Under the pieces are notes generated by a model that saw only the letters and a program-made list of their open reading frames with translations, was not told where the DNA came from and did no database searches. From OMPR01 sp965183835 (GTDB taxonomy: Bacteria > Pseudomonadota > Alphaproteobacteria > Rhodobacterales > Rhodobacteraceae), in contig CBCYME010000001.1 in NCBI GenBank assembly GCA_965183835.1, positions 1 to 64,000 on the forward strand: a DNA stretch of 64,000 nt, in the 5' to 3' direction. Position 1 is the first letter of the stretch, and every line of letters starts with the position of its first letter. The translations under genes and the position numbers were made by a program. This document shows, one piece after another, positions 33,994 through 42,484 of the stretch.

Positions 33994-34950
33994 ATGCGCG
34001 CTTATCACATTTCCGGACCCGACCAGACTGCCGCTCTGGTTGAGTTACCCACCCCAGAGCCGGGGCCAGATCAAATACGCATCGACATCAAAGCCTGCGG
34101 ATTAAACTTTGCCGATATCCTTATGCAAAAGGGAACGTATCAGGATACCCCGGAAACACCGTTTACATTAGGGATGGAGGTCGCCGGTGTGGTCAATGCA
34201 CTCGGCTCCAACGTGCAACAGATCTCAATCGGAGATAGAATCGCTGTTTACTCTGGTCAGGGCGGATTGGCCGACCAAGGCGTATTTGATGCCAACCGCA
34301 TTGTCCCCCTTCCCGACGCCATGAGCTTTGAAGACGCCGCCGCCTTTCAGATCGCTTACGGCACCAGCCATATGGCGCTGGATCACCGCGCGCGTCTACA
34401 GCCCGGTGAGACCCTGCTGGTCACAGGCGCCGCTGGGGGCGTTGGCCTCAGCGCGGTTGCAATCGGCAAACTGATGGGCGCTCGCGTCATCGCCCATGCG
34501 CGCGGGCAGGACAAACTGGCCGTGGCCAAAGCCGCCGGGGCTGACCACCTGATCGAAGATTCCGAGGATCTGCGCGTGCGGGTCAAGGAACTGGGCGGGG
34601 CTGATGTTGTCTATGACGCCATTGGGGGCGATGTATTCAAAGCCGCTTTTCGCGCCACCAACCCCGAGGGTCGGCTGCTCCCCATCGGTTTTGCAGGCGG
34701 GGACGTGCCGCAGATCCCGGCCAATCACCTGCTGGTTAAAAACTTAACCGTGATCGGCTTTTACATCGGCGGATACCTGAATTTCCGCCCCGAAGTGGTC
34801 CGCAACAGCTTTGAAACCCTGATTGACTGGTATCTCGAGGGGAAACTCAAACCCCACATTTCGCATATCTTGCCCTTGGATCGCGCGGCTGAAGGTATGC
34901 AATTGCTCAAGGATCGCAAATCCACAGGCAAGGTCATCATCACACCCTGA
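33994..34950 (+). CDS. NADPH:quinone oxidoreductase, zinc-independent MDR family
   Basis: A 318-residue medium-chain reductase (QOR type) that passes electrons from NADPH to quinones or enones. Family signature: IKACGLNFADILMQKGTYQD with GMEVAGVV, then the Rossmann-fold stretch LLVTGAAGGVGLSAVAIGKL (about 146-165), where AAGGVG binds the cofactor phosphates. It lacks zinc ligands, as expected. The C-terminal half ends with RAAEGMQLLKDRKSTGKVII, typical of the group. The start codon ATG 33994 has GAGGAAAT upstream. The gene stands alone; the upstream palindrome may be its operator. Confidence 0.93.
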   Translation: MRAYHISGPDQTAALVELPTPEPGPDQIRIDIKACGLNFADILMQKGTYQDTPETPFTLGMEVAGVVNALGSNVQQISIGDRIAVYSGQGGLADQGVFDANRIVPLPDAMSFEDAAAFQIAYGTSHMALDHRARLQPGETLLVTGAAGGVGLSAVAIGKLMGARVIAHARGQDKLAVAKAAGADHLIEDSEDLRVRVKELGGADVVYDAIGGDVFKAAFRATNPEGRLLPIGFAGGDVPQIPANHLLVKNLTVIGFYIGGYLNFRPEVVRNSFETLIDWYLEGKLKPHISHILPLDRAAEGMQLLKDRKSTGKVIITP

Positions 34951-35080
34951 CCAGAACACCCCGCATACAGCCAGCGACGCATTCCAAGCCGCTGACCTTT
35001 CGCGCCCTAAGCATCAAATCTCATGCGCCCTAATTGGGATAAGGCGCTGCAAACGATCCAGAGGTCCCCAATCGCGTTTC

Positions 35081-35959
35081 TTAGCTGACCGCCTTTAGAT
35101 GTGTCCCGCGCAGCAGGCGGAAGCTGTCTCGCACCATATTCACCAGCGCCTCTGTCACCTGCCCCTTGCCGGTTTCATGCGCATAAAGGTTGATCTTATG
35201 CACCGCCAATTCCGGCAACACCCCACCCGCATCAATCTGCACCAGATGCGGAGGTTCGGTTCCCTCCAGCATCGCATGAATGGCCAGATCCGCGCTTACA
35301 GTCGCTTCAATCGTGCGGTCGTTTTCGGTTTCAACGGCCAGATCCCACGGAATTCCGGCGCTATCCAGCGCCTCAATCACGTTCGAACGGAACAGACACC
35401 GCCGGCCCAAGGCCAACCGCAGCGGACGTTGCCGCCAAGCCGACCCATCCGGGGCACCGATCCACCGCAACGGCAGCTCTGAAATCGTCTCGCTACCGGG
35501 GTACGACTTGGCCTCGGTGGTCAAAATGATGTCGCACTCCCCCCGCTCGAACTGCTCTTTCAGCAATTTGGAATGCGACGACAGCAGCTGCACCTTGACC
35601 CGGGGATAGGCCGCGTTGAACTGTTTCAACACGCGCGGAATAGCGGGATAGACGATGTCGTGGGGCACGCCCAAGACTACCTCGCCCTCAAACGCCTGAT
35701 CCGTCAGCCGCCCGATCACCTCGTCATTCAGCGCCACCATGCGCCGGGCATAGGCCAGCAGCTGATCCCCTGATGCGGTCAGCGCAATGCCCCGCCCGGT
35801 GCGATCCAGCAACTCCAGCCCCAGCAGCTCTTCGAGCCGCTTCAACTGCATCGAGACCGCCGATTGAGTCAAATTCAAAAACCCAGCCGCCCGCGTGACG
35901 CCGCCACTGTCTGCCACAGCCACAAAAGACCGCAATGTTGTGATGTCGAGATTGCGCAT
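35081..35959 (-). CDS. LysR-family transcriptional regulator
   Basis: A 292-residue LysR regulator. ATG 35959 is preferred because AAGGA lies 8 bases upstream; the GTG two codons earlier would leave 2 bases. The winged HTH (about 1-60) reads LRSFVAVADSGGVTRAAGFL, NLTQSAVSMQLKRLEELLG, LELLDRTGRG; a substrate-binding domain with two alpha/beta lobes (about 90-290) follows (VVLGVPHDIVYPAIPRVLKQ). The gene is divergent from a DUF1127 gene, a pairing seen repeatedly in Rhodobacterales, and most likely controls it. The effector is unknown. Confidence 0.93.
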   Translation of the reverse strand: MRNLDITTLRSFVAVADSGGVTRAAGFLNLTQSAVSMQLKRLEELLGLELLDRTGRGIALTASGDQLLAYARRMVALNDEVIGRLTDQAFEGEVVLGVPHDIVYPAIPRVLKQFNAAYPRVKVQLLSSHSKLLKEQFERGECDIILTTEAKSYPGSETISELPLRWIGAPDGSAWRQRPLRLALGRRCLFRSNVIEALDSAGIPWDLAVETENDRTIEATVSADLAIHAMLEGTEPPHLVQIDAGGVLPELAVHKINLYAHETGKGQVTEALVNMVRDSFRLLRGTHLKAVS

Positions 35960-36086
35960 TATCACGATCCTTGATGAGTCAAATCATAAACATTCGTTTT
36001 CCTAATGAACCACAGGATGCCATATACATCAAGGAAATTGATCGAAGACCTCGCAACCATCAAGAAACACGGAAAGGACAACTCCT

Positions 36087-36296
36087 ATGACCCTTATGAC
36101 AGCGAACCGCCCTTGCGCCCCCAGCCGTTTTTCCCTGCTGCGCGCTCTGACCACGGCCCATGCCACATGGCGCCAGCGCCAAACCCTGCGCACACTGGAT
36201 GCCGACGCCTTGGATGACATTGGCGTCTCCAAGTCCCAGGCACAGGCCGAAGCCAAACGCCCCCTATGGGACGCGCCCGAAACTTGGCGCTGCTAA
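36087..36296 (+). CDS. DUF1127 small protein
   Basis: A 69-residue protein with the DUF1127 core: an arginine-rich helix (RALTTAHATWRQRQTLRTLD), then ADALDDIGVSKSQAQAEAKR and PLWDAPE. AAGGAC precedes the ATG by about 8 bases. DUF1127 proteins in alphaproteobacteria have been linked to RNA degradation, phosphate responses and stationary-phase control, and their arginine-rich region can contact RNA. It is divergent from the LysR gene by 127 bases, so a shared regulatory region lies between. Role here is unknown. Confidence 0.9.
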   Translation: MTLMTANRPCAPSRFSLLRALTTAHATWRQRQTLRTLDADALDDIGVSKSQAQAEAKRPLWDAPETWRC

Positions 36297-36488
36297 CGCT
36301 ACAAGCTGCGCCATACCCCATCCCAGCCAAACAGCGGCGGCTTGCATCCCTCAAGCCGCCGCTTTGCCACGTATTTATGCGATCAATTGCTGCGGAAATA
36401 CTTGAATTTTCACCCAAGCTCTCCGATATTCATCCAGAAGGTTGCTGACTCTGCTCAGCGACCACTGACGTATGAATGGAGACCCTTT

Positions 36489-37265
36489 ATGGCACAATTC
36501 GACACAATCCGGACGGCGGCTGGCGCGCGCGCTGCTCAGATTGACGAGGGCCTGCGCGCCCACATGAACAAAGTCTACGGCACAATGTCCGTCGGCATGC
36601 TGATCACATTTGCGGCGGCCTGGGCCATTTCTGGCCTTGCCGTCACCACCGACCCTGCGGGCGCCTCGGCGCAGATGCGCGAAGGTCTGTACCTGACGTC
36701 GCTCGGCTATGCGATCTACGGCTCACCCCTGAAATACGTGATCATGTTTGCCCCATTGCTGTTTGTGTTCGGATTTGGTGCCGCGATCAACCGCCTGTCC
36801 GCTGCCGCTGCGCAGACATTGTTCTACGTTTACGCAGCCGTGATGGGTCTGTCGATCAGCTCGATCTTTCTGGTCTTCACCGGTCAGTCGATCATTCAGG
36901 TCTTCCTGATCACCTCGATCGCTTTTGCCGGTCTGTCGCTGGTGGGTTACACCACCAAGAAAGACCTGTCCGCGATGGGCACGTTCCTGATCATGGGCCT
37001 GATCGGCCTGATCGTTGCGTCAATCGTCAATATCTTTCTGGCGTCTTCGGCTGTCACATTTGCGATCTCGGCCATCGGTGTTCTGATCTTTGCCGGCCTG
37101 ACCGCCTATGACACTCAGAGAATCAAAAACACCTACCTGGAAATGGCCCACTCGGGCGATCAGGAATGGTTGGGCAAAGCCGCAATCATGGGCGCTTTCA
37201 GCCTCTATCTGGACTTCATCAACATGTTCATGATGCTGCTCCAGCTGTTCGGCAACCGCGAATAA
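36489..37265 (+). CDS. Bax inhibitor-1 / YccA family membrane protein
   Basis: A 258-residue protein with seven TM helices. The real start is MAQFDTIRTAAGARAAQIDE, with GGAGA 7 bases before it; the much longer frame upstream is spurious. The BI-1 pattern is seen in RAHMNKVYGTMSVGMLITFA and in the conserved C-terminal GLTAYDTQRIKNTYLEMAHS with LYLDFINMFMMLLQLFGNRE, the latter two carrying the di-aspartyl pH sensor residues. Bacterial relatives such as BsYetJ act as pH-sensitive calcium leak channels, and YccA modulates FtsH. Transcription ends at the strong terminator after the gene. Confidence 0.94.
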   Translation: MAQFDTIRTAAGARAAQIDEGLRAHMNKVYGTMSVGMLITFAAAWAISGLAVTTDPAGASAQMREGLYLTSLGYAIYGSPLKYVIMFAPLLFVFGFGAAINRLSAAAAQTLFYVYAAVMGLSISSIFLVFTGQSIIQVFLITSIAFAGLSLVGYTTKKDLSAMGTFLIMGLIGLIVASIVNIFLASSAVTFAISAIGVLIFAGLTAYDTQRIKNTYLEMAHSGDQEWLGKAAIMGAFSLYLDFINMFMMLLQLFGNRE

Positions 37266-37292
37266 CGCGCTTACTCCACAGCACATTTTACC

Positions 37293-37324
37293 AAGGGCGG
37301 GATCATTTCCCGCCCTTTTCTTTT
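37293..37324 (+). terminator. Rho-independent terminator after the BI-1 gene
   Basis: AAGGGCGGG (37293-37301) pairs with CCCGCCCTT (37309-37317), loop of 7, then TTCTTTT. Confidence 0.9.
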
Positions 37325-37343
37325 GCGCACAGGTAACTTTCCG

Positions 37344-37814
37344 ATGACCATTATTCCCGTTCCCCCATTCCAAGCCGCCCGCCTGATGCCCCTGTTCCAT
37401 CAGGTGCATGACCTCCACGTCGTCCAACAGCCGGAACGCTATGCCCCACTGCCCCCGAACCCCGAGACCATTACGTGGCTCAGCAACTGGCTGTCCTCGG
37501 ACACGGTGCACGCGCTGGGGCATGAAACCGACGGGGTGCTGACCGGCTACCTGATCTATGACATCGAAACCCGCCCCGACACTCCAATGCGCCGCGCAGA
37601 AACCCGCGCCATGCTTCATGTGATCAGTGTTGATGCCGCCCACCGGGGCCAAGGCATCGGCAGTGCGTTGATCCAGGCCATGCGCGCAGAACTGGACCCA
37701 GAAACCGTACCGACCATCGCCACCACCTATGCCACCTTCAATACAGCCTCTGCTGGCCTGATGGCGCGCGCTGGGTTTGAACCGAAACTGATCGTCGCGG
37801 AATGGCGGCTCTGA
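37344..37814 (+). CDS. GNAT-family N-acetyltransferase
   Basis: A 156-residue acetyl-CoA-dependent acetyltransferase. ATG 37344 (MTIIPVPPFQAARLMPLFHQ) has AGGTAA upstream; an in-frame TTG lies 21 bases earlier. GNAT motif A, the acetyl-CoA pyrophosphate loop, is seen in MLHVISVDAAHRGQGIGSAL (RGQGIG), preceded by the central beta strands and followed by TIATTYATFNTASAGLMARAG and FEP. The acceptor cannot be predicted. It lies only 20 bases after a terminator and about 40 bases before the DUF1272 gene, so the two may form a small operon. Confidence 0.9.
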   Translation: MTIIPVPPFQAARLMPLFHQVHDLHVVQQPERYAPLPPNPETITWLSNWLSSDTVHALGHETDGVLTGYLIYDIETRPDTPMRRAETRAMLHVISVDAAHRGQGIGSALIQAMRAELDPETVPTIATTYATFNTASAGLMARAGFEPKLIVAEWRL

Positions 37815-37854
37815 TGACCTTGCATCGGGCACAGAACCTCGCCACTCTGCGCCC

Positions 37855-38163
37855 ATGCTGACACTACATCCCAATTGCGAAATCTGTGACGCAGACTTGC
37901 CGCCCGATTCCGATCAGGCGCGGATCTGCACGTATGAATGCACCTATTGCGCCCCCTGCGCCGAAGACGTGCTCAAAGGCGTCTGCCCAAATTGCGGTGG
38001 AAACATCGTGCCCCGTCCGATCCGCCCCAAACAGGCATGGCGCCCTGGCACAGGCTTGAGCAACCACCCCGCCAGCCCCATTCGGCGGCACAACAAATAC
38101 AGTGTCGAAGAACGCGCAGCCCTGTCAGAGACGTTGAAAGACACAGCCCCACAGGACCGTTAA
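37855..38163 (+). CDS. DUF1272 domain protein
   Basis: A 102-residue protein. The first half is the cysteine-rich DUF1272 domain: NCEICDADLPPDS, ICTYECTYCAPCAEDVL, VCPNCGGNIVPRP. Eight or more cysteines arranged as CxxC pairs indicate two bound zinc ions. The second half is basic and probably disordered (PIRPKQAWRPGTGLSNHPAS). The family has no known function. It follows the acetyltransferase by 40 bases. The ribosome site before ATG 37855 is weak, so translation may depend on the upstream gene. Confidence 0.88.
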   Translation: MLTLHPNCEICDADLPPDSDQARICTYECTYCAPCAEDVLKGVCPNCGGNIVPRPIRPKQAWRPGTGLSNHPASPIRRHNKYSVEERAALSETLKDTAPQDR

Positions 38164-38197
38164 TCTCCCATGCCCTAACACAGGGCCCAGAGGGACC

Positions 38198-38717
38198 TTA
38201 GCGACAGTTGATAGGGACAGCATATCCGCTGGTCTGGCTTTTGGACGTGCCCGCTTGAAAGGCATCACCTGACACCAGACACCCCGTCAACCGTGGCACC
38301 GACGACGCAAATGGCGCGCCCTGATCCCCAGCCATTTTGCTGTTTGTCCCCGCCGGAGACCGCAAAACAGCGAATAGAATTCCGTTTACGTCGACCTGAC
38401 TCAGCATCAGGGTTCCGTCCCCACCGCCCACTTCAACCGCAGTGTTCAGATCCCGCCCGCCATTGGCAATTGCAACACCAGCCAGATCCGTCAGATCCTG
38501 CGCCTCAACAGAGACCCGGATCACAGGTTGTCCCGCCAGCTCGGCCGGCACACCGCCCCGCCGTGAGACATAATCCGCCCCGCCCTTTTCCGCAGTAATG
38601 GTGCGGGGTTCCCCCGTTAATACCCGTGAACCCGACACCTTCGCGGTCCCAGATGTCATCACAGGCGGACAGGCCGATCACGGCTATGGCAGGCAGCAGA
38701 ATTTTATACATGATCAT
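38198..38717 (-). pseudogene. Lipoprotein gene with a +1 frameshift just after the lipobox
   Basis: One frame gives a perfect lipoprotein signal, MIMYKILLPAIAVIGLSACDD, split here as MIMYKILLPAIAVIG and lipobox LSAC; the next frame gives the mature protein (KVSGSRVLTGEPRTITAEKG ... TGCLVSGDAFQAG, ending at 38198). Deleting one G from GGG at 38648-38650 joins them as CDDIWTAKVSGSRVL. The mature part is a compact, about 150-residue domain of unknown function with two Cys that could form a disulfide. As written the coding sequence is broken. One extra base in a homopolymer could be a sequencing error. I do not recognise the family. Confidence 0.75.
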
Positions 38718-38806
38718 CAGTGGTTAGTGGCAGACCCCCCTAGGGTAGCGGCAGCCGGGGTGCGATAGCAAGCCTTCTGTCCCACCCCAATCAGGCCCCA
38801 GCCACG

Positions 38807-38834
38807 AAAAAAGGCCCCACCTGATGGTGAGACC
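38807..38834 (-). terminator. Terminator of rpmG
   Basis: On the minus strand GGTCTCACC pairs with GGTGGGGCC (two G-U pairs) around ATCA, followed by six T. It begins about 33 bases after the rpmG stop. Confidence 0.85.
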
Positions 38835-38866
38835 CTTTAAAGTCATCCAAAGAATGGATCAAAATC

Positions 38867-39034
38867 TTACTTGATTTTGCCTTCTTTGTATTCGACGTGC
38901 TTACGAACAACGGGGTCGTACTTACGCACAACCATTTTCTCGGTCATGGTACGTGCGTTTTTCTTGGTCACGTAGAAGTGGCCCGTGCCCGCGGTCGAAT
39001 TCAGACGGATTTTGATGGTCGTTGGTTTCGCCAT
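38867..39034 (-). CDS. rpmG: 50S ribosomal protein L33
   Basis: A 55-residue ribosomal protein: MAKPTTIKIRLNSTAGTGHF, then YVTKKNARTMTEKMVVRKYD and PVVRKHVEYKEGKIK. This matches bL33, which sits near the E site of the large subunit. It is the zinc-free form, with no CxxC pairs, as is usual for alphaproteobacteria. AGGAGAG lies a few bases upstream of the ATG. It stands alone with a terminator. Confidence 0.97.
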   Translation of the reverse strand: MAKPTTIKIRLNSTAGTGHFYVTKKNARTMTEKMVVRKYDPVVRKHVEYKEGKIK

Positions 39035-39655
39035 GAGTTCTCTCCTGCAGTGAAAGGCAGGGGCCTTTCGGAATAATTCATATGAAGGGCGCTTGTAGCC
39101 ACCCTGCGCCCCGAGTCAACACCGGAATCGAACGGATCAGGCTTTCCCCCTTCGAAACTCTAAAAAACTGCCCCGACAATGGTTCAGCATCAACCTGCGC
39201 CCCGTGCCAAAGTGGATTGGCCCCAAAGCCCGACACTGGTCAAGTCAGTCTATCCCCCACTCACAGCTTTCAGAGGACTACATGAACACCGCCTCCCCCT
39301 AGCGCGGGCAAAACGTCAATGTGCTGCGCGTACCGCAAAGCCCCCTTAACCAAGTCAGTTGCCACGCAAAAACCCTGCTCATCTTGTCACGAACAAGAAT
39401 AGTCCGCGCCCGCTCTATCGAGGGTCTCAATTGACTAAAATTATGGAAAGATTGACGCACCCTCGCTTTACGTTAGGGTACCTGCACGCAATGCCGCTGC
39501 CTGCTTTTTGTCCAATAAGGAACGCCGTTTGTGATGATGATGGGTCACCCACGTCAGGCACACAGACATGACAGGTCGAGTGGTTTTTTGACATTAGGCA
39601 TTGTGAATTTTGAAAACAGATCGGGGCCCCCGATCAGAATAGAAGAGAAATGCAT
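39035..39655. other. Intergenic region without a recognisable gene
   Basis: About 620 bases. Two short plus-strand frames (39082-39285 and 39359-39571) have no ribosome site or similarity I can recognise. TTGAC-like boxes occur near 39453 and 39585, the latter suitably placed for the PLAT-like gene. No tRNA or structured RNA is visible. The stretch is more AT-rich than its neighbours and may be remnant sequence. Confidence 0.5.
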
Positions 39656-40093
39656 ATGTCATCGACACCACAACAAGCCGTATATGAAATCTGGGTAAAG
39701 ACCGGAACTAACGGCCTAAGCAGCGCCGTTGGAATGAAGTTAAACGATGCGCATAGTAAATCAGTGGAATTTTCGTTGAATGACATAGATCGCAACGACT
39801 TCGAAGCCGGCAACGTTGATCATTTCAAAGAGAATGGTCTCAGCCTTGATGGTATTACCACTGCAGAAATCACCAGCGGTCCAAGAGACGGCGATGTTTG
39901 GGAGCTGGACTGGATTTACATCTTAAATCACACAACGCGGGAAACGGTATTCCTTACGAACGCAGGGGCGGAAGCGAATAACACGCATCTGCCTCATCCA
40001 GCTGTTCTGGACAGCGCCCTCCCCGCAAAGCTCAAGCTGCTCGGCCCCCTCCCACAGCCCAAGCCCCCAACAGAAACAAGCGAAGTCAAATAA
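39656..40093 (+). CDS. PLAT/LH2-like domain protein
   Basis: A 145-residue soluble protein. ATG 39656 is preferred because AGAAGAGA lies 8 bases upstream; ATG 39650 would leave only 2. Residues about 8-100 follow the PLAT/LH2 beta-sandwich pattern: YEIWVKTGTNGLSSAVGMKL, SKSVEFSLN, NDFEAGNVDHF, then ITTAEITSGPRDGDVWELDW and IYILNHTTRETVFL. PLAT domains bind lipids, membranes or partner proteins. The tail is proline-rich. There is no signal peptide, so it is probably cytosolic. Its surroundings (long empty region upstream, lower GC) suggest acquisition. Assignment is by pattern and moderately sure. Confidence 0.65.
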   Translation: MSSTPQQAVYEIWVKTGTNGLSSAVGMKLNDAHSKSVEFSLNDIDRNDFEAGNVDHFKENGLSLDGITTAEITSGPRDGDVWELDWIYILNHTTRETVFLTNAGAEANNTHLPHPAVLDSALPAKLKLLGPLPQPKPPTETSEVK

Positions 40094-40111
40094 GCTTCGA
40101 TCAGTGCCTAA

Positions 40112-40143
40112 GCCCCTCTGCGCAATACGCTGTTCAGAGGGGC
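40112..40143. terminator. Stem-loop between the PLAT-like gene and rnpB
   Basis: GCCCCTCTG (40112-40120) pairs with CAGAGGGGC (40135-40143), loop of 14. It lies between two convergent transcripts. No clear T tract, so terminator function is only likely. Confidence 0.5.
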
Positions 40144-40258
40144 ACACGATCTCTGTGCTGCCTCAACTTGACGCCCCCCTTCGGATGGGTGCAGACAGAT
40201 CTCTTATGCCAAATCAGGGCATCCGCCCCAACACGACCATCACAACCAGTTTAAATAT

Positions 40259-40681
40259 GCGCGGAGGGCCTATAAGCCGGATTTTGTTCCGGGGTTGCCC
40301 CCTTTGATGACCATTCCTCTGGTGGACCTGTTACCAGGTCCCTCTAGCTGCCAACCCGATCCCTCTCGGTCATGTCGTACCTAGCGGAGGTATCGGCCGA
40401 AACCGACGCTGCCCGCGCGGGGATCCTATTTGGCATTGCTCCAGGTGGGGCTTGCCGTGCCACCCCTGTTGCCAGGGGCGCGGTGGGCTCTTACCCCACC
40501 GTTTCATCCTTACCTGTCCCTTGGCCCCTGCGGGCGAACCCATGGGGGGACAGGCGGTTTCATTTCTGTGGCGCTCTCCGTCAGGTTGCCCTGCCCGGGC
40601 GTTACCCGGCACCTTTGTCATGTGGAGTCCGGACTTTCCTCGCAAGGGTTGCCCCTCACGCGGCCATCCGGCCCTCCGCGC
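40259..40681 (-). ncRNA. rnpB: RNase P RNA (bacterial class A, alpha type)
   Basis: The catalytic RNA that matures tRNA 5' ends. On the minus strand the invariant block GAGGAAAGTCCGGACTCCAC is present near the 5' side, followed by AACCTGACGGAGAG, and near the 3' side AAATCCGGCTTATAGGC, which contains the CCA-contact loop region. The ends pair: GCGCGGAGGGCC at the 5' end (40670-40681) with GGCCCTCCGCGC at the 3' end (40259-40270), a perfect 12-bp P1 helix that fixes the ends to within a few bases. Length about 423, normal for alphaproteobacteria. Confidence 0.96.
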
Positions 40682-40688
40682 AGGCTGT

Positions 40689-40717
40689 GGGTTATGCTCT
40701 GCATGGGGATGCGTCAA
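40689..40717 (-). promoter_or_regulatory. Predicted rnpB promoter
   Basis: On the minus strand TTGACG (40712-40717), 17-base spacer, TAACCC (40689-40694), 7 bases before the predicted 5' end of the RNA. TTGACG is the preferred alphaproteobacterial -35 box. Upstream to 40958 the sequence is very GC-rich with no gene I can support. Confidence 0.6.
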
Positions 40718-40958
40718 GGGGTATAGGAAAAAGAGAGCGGTGCTCCCGCGCCCGCGCTGCCCCCTGCTGCGCAGAGGACGTTGGCGGTCTTGGGCCGAGC
40801 GCCTCGCCTACCGGCTCGGCGCGGTTCCGACTGTGGCTGACAATGCGGGCCCGAACCCGCCGTGCGCGGCGCGGCGGCCCGGCCCAACCGGAGGCGGGCA
40901 TCTTTGATGCACGACCGACGGGCGGGAGTGCTACCGGGATGGCGTACTTATAAAGAAA

Positions 40959-41618
40959 TCACGTCCAAAGCGCCGCGTGCCCGAGCGGAGAAAAATCCTC
41001 AGGCACCAAGGGGCCGCGCGCCCAAGGACGATAACGCAACCGCACCGCGGTCAGCAGCGTTGCATCATCAACTTCAGCAGTGAACCCACCCTCTCGCGCC
41101 AAAGCACGAAAAATATCCCATTGCGCATCTTGCGGACCATCGCCCTGACCTCGCCCACCAGCCAGACCTTGTCGCTCCAATCGCTGCCAGTCAAACCGGC
41201 ACCCAGGGTCAAACTTGCGTCCGGGTGCCATGTCTGAATGACCGATGACCCCGCCCGCAGAAATATCCCACCGGGTCATGATCTGGGGCAACAGCGCCTC
41301 CAACGCCGCCATCTGTGGCTCAGCGAACGGATGATCGCCCCAATTGTCCAGCTCGATCCCGACTGAACGCGAATTCACATCCCCCTGCCCAGCCCATTCG
41401 CCGGCGCCCGCATGCCACGCGCGCTGCGCCTCATCCACCATCTGCCACAGCGTACCGTCAGACCCGATCAGATAATGCGCCGAGACCTCGACACCCGGAT
41501 CGCAGAGCCGCGCCAAAGCCGCCTCAGCACTGTCCATAGCGGTATAGTGAAGAACCACCAGCGATGGCAGTAAACCATCCCGGCGCGGGCCAAAATTGGG
41601 CGACGGGTGCCAAATCAC
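40959..41618 (-). CDS. N-acetylmuramoyl-L-alanine amidase (Amidase_2 family)
   Basis: A 219-residue zinc amidase that cleaves the MurNAc-L-Ala bond of peptidoglycan fragments. GTG 41618 (IWHPSPNFGPRRDG...) is taken as start because AAGGTGG lies 5 bases upstream; the longer frame upstream is the shadow of the previous gene. The core shows LPSLVVLHYTAMDSAEAALA (zinc His), VSAHYLIGSDGTLWQMVDE, RAWHAGAGEW, SRSVGIELDNWGDHPF (Glu) and GGVIGHSDMAPGRKFDPGC (zinc His, Lys, Asp/Cys). No signal peptide, so it is probably a cytosolic AmpD-like recycling enzyme. It starts 10 bases after the lipoprotein gene. Confidence 0.9.
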   Translation of the reverse strand: MIWHPSPNFGPRRDGLLPSLVVLHYTAMDSAEAALARLCDPGVEVSAHYLIGSDGTLWQMVDEAQRAWHAGAGEWAGQGDVNSRSVGIELDNWGDHPFAEPQMAALEALLPQIMTRWDISAGGVIGHSDMAPGRKFDPGCRFDWQRLERQGLAGGRGQGDGPQDAQWDIFRALAREGGFTAEVDDATLLTAVRLRYRPWARGPLVPEDFSPLGHAALWT

Positions 41619-41628
41619 CCGATCCACC

Positions 41629-42441
41629 TTATTGCTTGATTGCACTGCGGAATGTCGCCGGATTCCAGCCACAGGCATACCCATCCCCATCGGGGTCCAG
41701 AGCTTTGCGATCCTTACGCGGTCCGCCGCTATCCAAAAACGCCTGCTGCGCCTGATCGGCCGAGGCATAGGCCCGACAGTTGCGCTCGGACTTGGCCCGC
41801 AGGTTGAACCCGGCGCGGGTGTACACACTGGTCCCGATAGGATGTGTGGTTTCCAACGCATAGGACACGATGTTTGGCTGCGCCGATCCGCTGCGTTCGG
41901 GCACAGCCGTCGGCGTGATGATCTGCCGCTGCTCCTGAATACGGGCGATCCGCTCCGCATCGCTTTCGATCGACTGACGGCTCGACACCGCCGCGAAATC
42001 ATTTTCGTCCGAAATGCCGGGGTTGTTGATCAAAGATGGTGCCGGATTGGACGGGCTCGCCTCAAGTGGAGCAACACCTGAATTCTGGTTAGACGCTGCC
42101 AAAGCAGCCGCTGCTTCCAATGCGATATCATCAGATGATCCCGTCGCAACGGGGGCTGCGCTGCTCGCGCTCGATGTAGACCCGCCAAACAACGTGCTGC
42201 TTTCAACCGCAGCCGTTTGTGTGCTGGTCGCGGTCAAAGGTTGCGAATCCGGCAAGGTCTCTGACGCAACAGCCGACGGCGGGATCAGCGGATCACCGGT
42301 CACGGTCTGCCCCGCCAAAGCCGCTTCGCGCGCAGCTTGTTGTTGCGGGGTGTTGAACCCAACCCCCGCTGCTGAATCCGGAATTGCCGGGCTACAAGCT
42401 GTCAAAACCCCTAAAACCGGGATCAGATAATATGCGCGCAT
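41629..42441 (-). CDS. Lipoprotein with C-terminal excalibur-like calcium-binding motif
   Basis: A 270-residue exported protein. Lipobox LTAC follows MRAYYLIPVLGV, so Cys 16 is lipidated. A long low-complexity middle (about 25-150) rich in Ala, Ser, Thr, Gln and Pro acts as a spacer, followed by IESDAERIARIQEQRQIITP. The C-terminal 60 residues (GFNLRAKSERNCRAYASADQ and AFLDSGGPRKDRKALDPDGD, GYACGW) form an excalibur-like domain, where DPDGDGYAC is a calcium-loop motif, with two paired cysteines. It precedes the amidase gene in one transcript, and a cell-wall role fits. Excalibur domains are found in surface and nuclease-like proteins. Confidence 0.88.
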   Translation of the reverse strand: MRAYYLIPVLGVLTACSPAIPDSAAGVGFNTPQQQAAREAALAGQTVTGDPLIPPSAVASETLPDSQPLTATSTQTAAVESSTLFGGSTSSASSAAPVATGSSDDIALEAAAALAASNQNSGVAPLEASPSNPAPSLINNPGISDENDFAAVSSRQSIESDAERIARIQEQRQIITPTAVPERSGSAQPNIVSYALETTHPIGTSVYTRAGFNLRAKSERNCRAYASADQAQQAFLDSGGPRKDRKALDPDGDGYACGWNPATFRSAIKQ

Positions 42442-42484
42442 GGCTGCCGTCCTGCCGTTTGTTGCTCTTGCTTTGGGTCGAGGA

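Noticed and set aside
40692..40901. 69-residue minus-strand ORF upstream of rnpB
   Set aside because: Very GC-rich sequence with few stops by chance; composition dominated by Arg, Ala and Pro, and the rnpB promoter lies inside it.
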